Below the pieces are notes generated by a model. The model searched no databases. It saw only the letters and a list, made by a program, of their open reading frames with translations, and was not told the origin of the DNA. Below, piece by piece: positions 1 to 5,405 of a DNA stretch of 8,209 nt (within the stretch, counting starts at the first letter, position 1; each line of letters begins with the position of its first letter). Origin of the DNA: an uncultured bacterium (lineage in GTDB: Bacteria > Bipolaricaulota > Bipolaricaulia > UBA7950 > UBA9294); NCBI GenBank assembly GCA_903859225.1, contig CAIOLV010000032.1:1-8209 (forward strand), written 5' to 3'. The translations under genes and the position numbers were made by a program.

Positions 1-630
1 GACGGGATCCGCGCTTCCCCACATCACGGGATTCCCGTTGGCATCGGTATCGGAGAACACGGTCACTTGAACGACGCCCGTATCGCCTGGATTGAAGTAT
101 CCAGCATCCGGCGACGTATCGTCGATCACATCGAACCCGCCGTTCCGGATCGTCTCCCCCGACAGGTCGGAGATCCATTCCGAGGTGTACGTCGAACCGC
201 CTGAGACGTAGTGCACTCGCGTGCGCAGGTTGATGGTCTCGCCACCGGTCACCGCCGTCCCCACCGTGACGAAGATCTTGAGATCGTGGGTGGTGGTGAT
301 GGTGAACCCATCACTGAGGTTGATCGTGATCCCGGTCGCGAGGCCGGAGATCGCCGTCGACTCGCCGAGGACATCGCCCCCGTCCATCACCGCGATGCGG
401 TCGATCACCCCATCTCCCGCCGTCCCGATGTTCTGCACGGTGACCGCGTTCAACGTTACTTCGCCACCAGGGGTGATGCGGATCTCCTGAACGTCGATCG
501 TGTCGGTCGGATTCAGGTTGCCGCGCGCGATGTTGCGGTCCGAGAAACCCGGCAACGCCATGGCAGCAAGCGACGCAAACCCGACCACGAGCCCAACAAG
601 CGCGAGGACGCGCCGGCACGTCGTACTCAT
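1..630 (-). CDS. Secreted beta-rich surface protein, partial (C-terminus beyond left edge)
   Basis: An open frame of 210 codons starts with ATG at 630 and continues without a stop to base 1, so the protein is truncated by the window edge. A strong Shine-Dalgarno sequence (CAGGAGGACGAG directly before ATG) supports the start. Residues 1-26 look like a Sec signal peptide: Arg6-Arg7, then a hydrophobic run LALVGLVVGFASLAAMA with small residues near a likely cleavage site. The rest is rich in Thr, Gly, Val, Ile and Asp with alternating hydrophobic residues, as in extracellular beta-sandwich domains. The stretch VTVQNIGTAGDGVID (about residues 63-77) resembles CARDB-like or other immunoglobulin-like adhesion folds, but no family is recognised with confidence. 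Near residues 192-198 an Asp/Asn-rich turn (FSDTDANGNP) could bind calcium. It is probably an envelope or S-layer-type protein. It is divergent from smpB and nothing nearby identifies its role. Confidence 0.75.
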   Translation of the reverse strand, partial: MSTTCRRVLALVGLVVGFASLAAMALPGFSDRNIARGNLNPTDTIDVQEIRITPGGEVTLNAVTVQNIGTAGDGVIDRIAVMDGGDVLGESTAISGLATGITINLSDGFTITTTHDLKIFVTVGTAVTGGETINLRTRVHYVSGGSTYTSEWISDLSGETIRNGGFDVIDDTSPDAGYFNPGDTGVVQVTVFSDTDANGNPVMWGSADPV

Positions 631-845
631 TCTCGTCCTCCTGTGCGGATCTCTAGGAAGGAACATCATCATTTCGCTTAACGCTCCGCGGCCAGTATAG
701 AGAATGAGAGGGGAACGAAGCGAGAGTCCCGTCCGCGGGCGTCCGCGTTTCTGTCGCCCGGCAAAGGGACGCATGTCCCGCCCGGACGAGCACGGCGGTC
801 GGACGTCACTTGCATGGTCCGGCGCCGATCGGTAGCCTTGCCGTC
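631..845. other. Divergent intergenic region between the secreted-protein gene and smpB
   Basis: This 215-bp gap should hold both promoters. The minus side has the TATACT box and the AGGAGG ribosome site. On the plus side, a short inverted repeat GGGAC-GCAT-GTCCC lies at 766-779. A weak promoter candidate for smpB, TTGCAT (810-815), 17 bp, TAGCCT (833-838), would start transcription almost at the smpB ATG. No RNA gene was recognised. Confidence 0.4.
694..699 (-). promoter_or_regulatory. Possible -10 box of the secreted-protein gene
   Basis: The minus strand reads TATACT here, 63 bases before the ATG at 630, in the divergent gap before smpB. It matches the sigma-70 -10 consensus at five of six positions. 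No convincing -35 box lies 16-18 bp further upstream, so this rests on one hexamer. Confidence 0.3.
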
Positions 846-1310
846 ATGGCAGAAGCCGTCGCAACGAACCGCAAGGCCCGGCATAACTACTCGATCGAGG
901 ACACGATCGAGGCCGGCATCGTGCTCACCGGCACGGAGGTCAAGAGCCTCCGCGCCGGCCATTGCTCGCTGCAGGAAGGCTACGCCGTCGTCCGCGACGG
1001 AGAAGTGATCTTGAAGGGCGTCCACATTGCGCCCTATCAGGAGGGCTCCTTCGCGAACGTGGAGGCCGTGCGCGATCGGAAGCTTCTCATCCATCGGCAG
1101 GAAGCGCGCAAGCTCGCCATCAAGCTGCGGGAACGTGGCTACACGCTCGTGCCGCTCAAGCTCTACTTCGCGCGCGGCCATGCCAAGGTGGAGATCGGCC
1201 TCGCCAAGGGGAAGACGCTCGTCGACAAACGCCACAAGCTCCGCGAAGAGGACGAGAAGCGCAAGGTCCAGGACGCGCTGAAGCGCTTCAGCCGCGGAGA
1301 GCGCGTGTAG
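846..1310 (+). CDS. smpB: SsrA-binding protein SmpB
   Basis: SmpB binds tmRNA (SsrA) and delivers it to stalled ribosomes for trans-translation, which rescues the ribosome and tags the incomplete protein for degradation. The 154-residue product has the usual family length and shows the family blocks in order: NRKARHNYSIEDTIEAGIVL (8-27), then TGTEVKSLRAG (28-38), GVHIAPY (58-64), the basic segment RKLLIHRQEARKL (78-90), TLVPLKLYF (100-108) and KVEIGLAKGK (114-123). The basic C-terminal tail from about residue 128 (KRHKLREEDEKRK) is the part that follows the mRNA path in the decoding centre. I chose ATG 846 because family homology begins just after it. An in-frame ATG at 810 would add 12 unrelated residues. 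No Shine-Dalgarno sequence precedes either start. The ssrA gene is not in the window. The first palindromic repeat starts 7 bases after the stop. Confidence 0.96.
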   Translation: MAEAVATNRKARHNYSIEDTIEAGIVLTGTEVKSLRAGHCSLQEGYAVVRDGEVILKGVHIAPYQEGSFANVEAVRDRKLLIHRQEARKLAIKLRERGYTLVPLKLYFARGHAKVEIGLAKGKTLVDKRHKLREEDEKRKVQDALKRFSRGERV

Positions 1311-1317
1311 CGGGCTC

Positions 1318-1847
1318 TCACGCCAAGAAAGCAAAGGGCGCAAAGGAACAGACGTCCCCGATCCTGAGTCCCTCTCCTTGGCGAGCTTGGCCTGATGCGC
1401 TCAATGCAGACCCTGCGCACTGCCTCTCACGCCACGAACGCAAAGGGGGAGAGGGAGAGCAGGTTCCGAACTCTGTTCCTCCGCTTGGCGTCCTTGGCGC
1501 CCTCGGCGCGATGCCGACTCGCACCGCACCACGCACCGCGTCTCACGCCAAGTGCGCGAAGATCGCAAAGGAAACAAGGTTCAGATACTCCATTCCTTCG
1601 CTTGGCGATCTTGGCGTCCTTTGCGTGATGCAATCGCTCGGCGGTTCAACAGCGTATCACGCCAAGAACGCAGAGAGAGAGGCTCTGGATCCTCTGTAGC
1701 TCACCTTGGCGATCTTGGCGCGCTTCGCGTGATGCAATCGCTCAGCGGCTCGACAAAGCCTCACTCTAAGAACGCAGAGATCGCAAAGAGAGACACGTTC
1801 TGAGAGGCTCGATCCTCACCTTGGCGATCTTGGCGCGCTTCGCGTGA
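1318..1847. repeat. Array of five palindromic repeat units (TCACGCCAAG...CTTGGCGTGA type)
   Basis: Five diverged copies lie at 1318-1395, 1427-1511, 1543-1628, 1657-1732 and 1761-1847. Each opens with a TCACGCCAAG-like arm and closes with a CTTGGCG...GCGTGA-like arm. In unit 3 the outer 28 bases of each end are inverted repeats matching at 23 of 28 positions; in unit 5 at 21 of 28. The arms have a 9-bp rhythm (CGCCAAG or CGCAAAG plus two bases). The intervals are 31, 31, 28 and 28 bp. The last two are related to each other (both begin TGCAATCGCTC), so the true period includes them. Units 4 and 5 share an identical 36-bp block at 1700-1735 and 1815-1850. Unit 1 has lost about 10 bp from its right arm. 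The array fills the gap from 7 bases after the smpB stop to 6 bases before the end of the GxxExxY gene. Similar repeats are known to me from many phyla, often as scattered palindromes. No transposase is present. Confidence 0.9.
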
Positions 1848-1853
1848 TGCTCC

Positions 1854-2249
1854 CTATGGTCCCGGAGGTTCACTCAACCCGTCCACGACACGGAAGATGC
1901 CGTCCCGCATCAGCGCGACGCCGAAGTTGAGAAGGAACCCAAGCCTGAAGCCGCCCAGGCGCATGTAGGTGAGGAGTTGCTTCTTGTGTGCCCGGGTGAT
2001 CTCGCTTACTGATTTGAGCTCGATGATCACACGACCATCCACAACCAGGTCTGCGCGAAACCCCTCGTCGAAACGCATCCCTTGGTAGGCAATGGCGATT
2101 GGCACCTGGCGGGCCACCTGGAGGCCCCGCCCTTCCAGCTCGCGAGACAGAACGGCTTCGTAAACGCTTTCGAGCAGCCCGGGCCCAAGCCCGCGGTGAA
2201 TGGCCACAGCCGCGTCCACGATATGTCGTCCAATGTCGTTCTCTTCCAT
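1854..2249 (-). CDS. GxxExxY family protein (PD-(D/E)XK nuclease-like)
   Basis: This 131-residue protein belongs to the GxxExxY family (the TIGR04256 type, within the PDDEXK_3 group), whose usual length is about 125 residues. The name motif is G24-L-L-E27-S-V-Y30. The remaining nuclease-like residues also appear in order: D67 in FRADLVV, E77-x-K79 in VIIELKS, and Q91-x-x-x-Y95 in QLLTY. Together they match the core of RecB/Cas4-like nucleases. No experimentally defined function is known to me, so DNA cleavage is inferred from the fold. There is no signal peptide or membrane segment, so it should be cytoplasmic. ATG 2249 is preceded by no Shine-Dalgarno sequence but by a good promoter whose start point would fall at the ATG. 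The gene is convergent with smpB across the palindrome array, and its stop lies 6 bases from the last unit. The C-terminus (DGLSEPPGP) is short but intact. Confidence 0.88.
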   Translation of the reverse strand: MEENDIGRHIVDAAVAIHRGLGPGLLESVYEAVLSRELEGRGLQVARQVPIAIAYQGMRFDEGFRADLVVDGRVIIELKSVSEITRAHKKQLLTYMRLGGFRLGFLLNFGVALMRDGIFRVVDGLSEPPGP

Positions 2250-2258
2250 CTAGTGAAC

Positions 2259-2288
2259 TTTATACCGCGACCTTAAGACTCGGGTCAA
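2259..2288 (-). promoter_or_regulatory. Sigma-70-type promoter of the GxxExxY gene
   Basis: On the minus strand a -35 box TTGACC (2288-2283) is followed by an 18-bp spacer and a -10 box TATAAA (2264-2259). Each matches consensus at five of six positions. Transcription would start around 2250-2252, one to three bases before the ATG at 2249, giving a nearly leaderless mRNA. That fits the absence of a Shine-Dalgarno sequence. Confidence 0.6.
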
Positions 2289-2307
2289 TCTGTGCGCTGC
2301 CTTGTCG

Positions 2308-2366
2308 CTACGAACGGAAGAGGACAGCCAGGAGAAGCATCCGCCCAGCCGGCTTCTCCCAAGCCG
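2308..2366. repeat. 59-bp hairpin repeat, copy A
   Basis: This is the first of two direct copies, 64 bp apart, that match at 53 of 59 positions. It contains the inverted repeat GGAGAAGC (2331-2338) and GCTTCTCC (2352-2359) around a 13-base loop. It lies between the permease gene and the GxxExxY gene, on the transcript downstream of the permease. No T-run follows on either strand, so it does not look like a standard intrinsic terminator. Confidence 0.8.
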
Positions 2367-2371
2367 CCCAC

Positions 2372-2430
2372 CTACGGACGGAAGAGAACCGCCAGGAGAA
2401 GCAGCTGCCCAGCCAGCTTCTCCCAAGCCG
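2372..2430. repeat. 59-bp hairpin repeat, copy B
   Basis: This second copy of the 59-bp repeat has arms GGAGAAGC (2395-2402) and GCTTCTCC (2416-2423) with a 13-base loop. The flanks can extend the hairpin: 2376-2392 is complementary to 2427-2443 at 13 of 17 positions. The 2427-2443 segment is also the left arm of the adjoining perfect inverted repeat, so two alternative foldings compete. Confidence 0.8.
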
Positions 2431-2462
2431 TTCTGTTCCGCTCAGGAGCGGAACAGAACGGC
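2427..2462. repeat. Perfect 17-bp inverted repeat spanning the permease stop codon
   Basis: Bases 2427-2443 (GCCGTTCTGTTCCGCTC) and 2446-2462 are exact reverse complements separated by two bases. The TGA stop of the permease gene (2444-2442) lies at the hairpin tip, and the last residues (AVLFRS) are encoded in one arm. The structure could protect the mRNA 3' end or block elongation, but no T-run follows. Related 17-mers sit in direct orientation at 2312-2328 and 2376-2392, linking this structure to the 59-bp repeats. Confidence 0.85.
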
Positions 2463-3641
2463 CTCGCGCTTGAACAGCTGGACGGCGAGCGCGATCAGAA
2501 TCGCACCGCAGAGCACGTTCGCCCCCAGAGTGAGCACAATGTCGCGGAACACGATGTCGCCGGCGATGATCGACTGGAGGACGTAGAGAGCGTTCGCGAC
2601 GGGAATCAGGAACTGAGCCCCGCGGAACGCGGCCGTCCCCGTCATCGATACCATTCCGACGAGCACGATGATCATGTAGATCGGCAGGAGGTACATGCTC
2701 GCCTCCTTCTGGCTCCGCGCGTACGTTCCGACGATAACAACGAGCGCGGAAAGGATCACGGCGAGCGGCACGAGCACAGCAAGCATCCACCCGAGAGACA
2801 CCAGGTCGAGTCGGAACACGGCCGACGTAGGGAGCGACGACGGGGTGAGCCCCCCGCCGAACGCGCGGACCCCGATGAGCAGCCCGAGCGCGGACAGGAC
2901 GCACGACGAGAGCGAAATCGTGAGCACCGTGAGGAACTTCCCGAGCACGATCTCGGTCCGCGACAAGTGACTCACGAGGAGGGTGGCGATCGTACTTCGC
3001 TCCTTCTCTCCGGCCGTAATCTCGGCGCCAAGGCCCATGGCTCCGGTGAGCACGGCGAGGACCATGAAGTAGGGCAATAGCCGGCTGAGGAAGAGCCGGC
3101 CGAACGACTCGCCGGTCGCGATGTCGGCGGTCTTGACCGTGAGCGGCGGGGACAGGTCGGAGTAGTTGTACCCCAGCGAGTCGAGCTTGGCGGTCACGAC
3201 ATCTCTCAGATACCCCTCGAGGAAGCGGCGCACGCTGGCCGCAGCGATCGCCGAGTACTGGCTCGTCTGGTCGTACGTGAGCGTGACCGTGAGCCCGAGC
3301 CCCTCGCCGCCAGTTCCCTTGCCGACCTCCATCACGAGGTGGCCCGCGTCATGACGCAACGCGTCGAGAGCGCGGTCGACGTCGAGGTAGGGAATGGCAC
3401 GGAAGTCGGTCGTTCGCGCGAGCTCTCGCGCGAACGTGGAGTCCCCCGACGTGTCGACGACGAACACCGTGGGAACAAGCGTCTCGACCCGCACGCGCTC
3501 CGACTCGCCGAAGCGCGACATCACCGAGATCACCATCGGGTAGAAGATGAGCGGGAAGATGACCGTCAAGAAGAACGTTCGCCGATCTCGGATCGCACCC
3601 ACAAGTTCCTTGGCGAACAAGAGGCGAACGTTCTTCAGCAT
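2442..3641 (-). CDS. ABC-2 type exporter permease, NatB-like
   Basis: This 399-residue membrane protein is the permease half of an ABC-2 exporter of the NatB type (COG1668-like). Segment TFFLTVIFPLIFYPMVISVM (22-41) is the first membrane helix. Residues about 43-185 form a large extracytoplasmic domain, as in NatB. Further helices lie at about 184-206, 238-258, 282-306, 317-333 and 367-390. The family hallmark GEKERSTIATLL (211-222), followed by LSRTEIVLGKFL, is the cytoplasmic segment that contacts the ATPase. Its partner is almost certainly the NatA-like ATPase at 5406-6158, two genes upstream in the same operon. It starts 10 bases after the stop of the beta-helix gene, with only a weak ribosome site. 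The substrate cannot be read from sequence: NatAB of Bacillus exports sodium, but relatives differ. The C-terminus is encoded within a palindrome, and its last residues may be a repeat-derived replacement. Confidence 0.88.
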   Translation of the reverse strand: MLKNVRLLFAKELVGAIRDRRTFFLTVIFPLIFYPMVISVMSRFGESERVRVETLVPTVFVVDTSGDSTFARELARTTDFRAIPYLDVDRALDALRHDAGHLVMEVGKGTGGEGLGLTVTLTYDQTSQYSAIAAASVRRFLEGYLRDVVTAKLDSLGYNYSDLSPPLTVKTADIATGESFGRLFLSRLLPYFMVLAVLTGAMGLGAEITAGEKERSTIATLLVSHLSRTEIVLGKFLTVLTISLSSCVLSALGLLIGVRAFGGGLTPSSLPTSAVFRLDLVSLGWMLAVLVPLAVILSALVVIVGTYARSQKEASMYLLPIYMIIVLVGMVSMTGTAAFRGAQFLIPVANALYVLQSIIAGDIVFRDIVLTLGANVLCGAILIALAVQLFKREAVLFRS

Positions 3642-3651
3642 GGCGGCCTGT

Positions 3652-5343
3652 CTAGTTCGATGACGACGTCTCGGACGGCGTTTGTGGAGCGCTCGACGAC
3701 GGAGTGGACGATGGAGTCTGCGTAGTCGAAGGCGTCACGGTCGACGGCGTCACGACCGACTCCGTCTGCGTCGGCGTCTTCGGGGCTGTCCCCGTCTGAC
3801 CGAGCGCTGCACCAGAGAGTTCCGCCTGCCCAGCAGGCGGTGTCGAGGTCGTCGTAGCGGGCGCGGCAGCCACCGTCGCCGGCGTCGAGGCCGCAGGCGT
3901 CGTCGAGGGAGTGGCCGCCGGGGACGACGTCGGCCCAACGCTCACGGGCGTTGGCGCAACGCTCACGGGCTTCGTCGTCGTGGTGCTCGACGTGGTCGAC
4001 GGTGCAACCGTTGAACCCTGCGCCGCGCCTGCGGATGCCGTGGTGGTGCTCGGCGTGCCGGCGCCCGTAGAGGCTCCGGCCGGAGCTCCCGCCTTGGCGC
4101 CGCGGCTCGTCGGCGGAGCGTCGTCCTTCAGGAGGACCTTCGTCTGGATCGCCTCGGCAACGCCGGAGGCGTTGCGGCTGTAGAACGACACGGACCGCGC
4201 GCCATCCTCACCGGTGATGCGGAACGGCGTCGAGTATCGGAGCCACGCCCCGTCGTTGATACGGTAGTATGTCTCAGCCCGACCGTAGGTCGACTCCTGC
4301 GTGCGACGCAGAGCGATCCTCGTCGACGATGTGATCCATGTGCCGCGCGAGTCAGCGAACGTCGGATCGCCGATGTCCATGACCGTCTGCGGAGAATGGT
4401 TGTCGAGCAAGAACGACACGGTCTTCTTGGGCTCGGCATTCCCCAGCCGGTCGATACCGTAGTACGTGACCTTCCTCAGACCGTCGTCGCCCTTCAGAAG
4501 GATCGGGGCGCTGTAGGTTGTCCACGTGCCGCCGTCGATCGAGTACTTGATCTCGGCAAGCCCGCTGCCGGGGTCGCTTGCCGTGAGGGCGATCGGCGTC
4601 TGCGACGTCACGACGAGCGAGCCGTCCGGGGCCACGAGGTTCCCGGCGAAGCTCGGACCGGCAGGCGACACCTCGGTCAGTTCGACCGGCGACGTCATCA
4701 GCGGCTTCAGATCTTCCAGCGGGTAGTACGGCTCGTCGCCGACGCCGTCTTTGTTCTGGTCGACGCCCTGGTAGTCGCTCCAGTAGTTGCCCGTCTTCCC
4801 TTCATACCAGAGATTCCAGTGCTCCGGGTCGTAGCCGGCGAGCCCGTTGTCGAGGAAGCTGTTGCCCGTGATGACGTTTTCCTGCGACACGGCAGCCATG
4901 ACGACGCCGTACCGGCATTCGCTGATCACGCTCTCCGCGATGCGGTTGCCGCTCGAGTTGAGCAAGTAGACGGCGGTGTCGGATCCGGAGATCTGGACCT
5001 TCTCGACGCGGCCGTTCTCGACGGAGTTGAAGTACACGCCGGCGATGCGAGCTCCTTCGATCACGCAATCGCGAATGACGAAGAAGCTCGTCGTGTGGTC
5101 GATGTACACGCCGTAGTCGGCGTCCGCCGGAGAAATGCTCCACCCCTCGATGATGTACGGGTCGGCGGCCGTTCCGCTCCCCGACATCACGCCGTTCGAG
5201 TACGTGAAGCTCTCGTCTCCGAAGATGTAGATTGGCTCGTGAGTCCCCCACCACAGGAACCCACCAACCTGCCCCCCCACCAGGCCGGCCGATACGACGG
5301 CGGTCACGACGAGCGCCATCGCCCATACGACCTTCCTGCCCAT
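3652..5343 (-). CDS. Secreted NosD-like right-handed beta-helix protein with OmpL47-type domains and Ser/Thr/Pro tail
   Basis: This 563-residue exported protein has an AAGGAGG ribosome site (5355-5349) five bases before ATG 5343, which fixes the start. The open frame extends further upstream, but there it shadows the ATPase gene. Residues 1-28 are a signal peptide (MGRKVVWAMALVVTAVVSAG). Residues 36-63 carry the NosD-type entry motif (GSGTAADPYIIEGWSIS nearby), and 64-172 are parallel beta-helix turns such as IAGVYFNSVENGRVEKVQI. Residues 185-215 hold the NosD ending GNYWSDYQG, a calcium-type loop DQNKDGVGD, then PYYPLEDLKPLM. Two OmpL47-like beta domains follow at about 247-317 (IKYSIDGGTWTTYSAP) and 345-405 (TYYRINDGAWLRYSTP). 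Residues 412-563 are a low-complexity Ser/Thr/Pro/Ala tail, perhaps glycosylated or wall-spanning, ending SETSSSN with no anchor motif. It lies between the ATPase and permease genes of one exporter, so it may be that exporter's extracytoplasmic partner. Metal binding is not shown. Confidence 0.85.
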   Translation of the reverse strand: MGRKVVWAMALVVTAVVSAGLVGGQVGGFLWWGTHEPIYIFGDESFTYSNGVMSGSGTAADPYIIEGWSISPADADYGVYIDHTTSFFVIRDCVIEGARIAGVYFNSVENGRVEKVQISGSDTAVYLLNSSGNRIAESVISECRYGVVMAAVSQENVITGNSFLDNGLAGYDPEHWNLWYEGKTGNYWSDYQGVDQNKDGVGDEPYYPLEDLKPLMTSPVELTEVSPAGPSFAGNLVAPDGSLVVTSQTPIALTASDPGSGLAEIKYSIDGGTWTTYSAPILLKGDDGLRKVTYYGIDRLGNAEPKKTVSFLLDNHSPQTVMDIGDPTFADSRGTWITSSTRIALRRTQESTYGRAETYYRINDGAWLRYSTPFRITGEDGARSVSFYSRNASGVAEAIQTKVLLKDDAPPTSRGAKAGAPAGASTGAGTPSTTTASAGAAQGSTVAPSTTSSTTTTKPVSVAPTPVSVGPTSSPAATPSTTPAASTPATVAAAPATTTSTPPAGQAELSGAALGQTGTAPKTPTQTESVVTPSTVTPSTTQTPSSTPSSSAPQTPSETSSSN

Positions 5344-5405
5344 GATTGCCTCCTTCGACTTGTCGAGCAGGCCAGGATAGCACGAGGCGGGCCGCAAGGA
5401 AACCC
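5344..5405 (-). promoter_or_regulatory. Leader of the beta-helix gene with ribosome site and possible extended -10
   Basis: In this 62-bp gap the minus strand reads TGCTATCCT, an extended -10-like sequence, with a poor -35 (TTTCCT) 17 bp upstream. A small palindrome TCGACTTGTCGA (5355-5366) touches the AAGGAGG ribosome site. The promoter reading is weak and the operon could be read from serS instead. Confidence 0.25.

Noticed and set aside
962..1699. A 245-codon open frame running from inside smpB through the repeat array.
   Set aside because: Its first half is smpB in another frame, and its second half is translated palindromes (SHAKKAK, SHAKCAK, YHAKNAE). Repeats of this type often create such false frames. 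The short frames at 1395-1803 on both strands have the same cause.
1318..1847. CRISPR array.
   Set aside because: The repeats are long, imperfect inverted repeats with diverged sequence, and the intervals are themselves related (TGCAATCGCTC twice). No cas gene is present.
2427..2462. Standard rho-independent terminator at the end of the exporter operon.
   Set aside because: The stem is strong, but no T-run follows on either strand and the stop codon lies in the loop, so I list it as an inverted repeat only.
2308..3080. Open frames on both strands over the permease 3' end and hairpin repeats (198 and 262 codons).
   Set aside because: They are shadows of the permease gene and translated repeats, with Arg- or Glu-rich nonsense composition.
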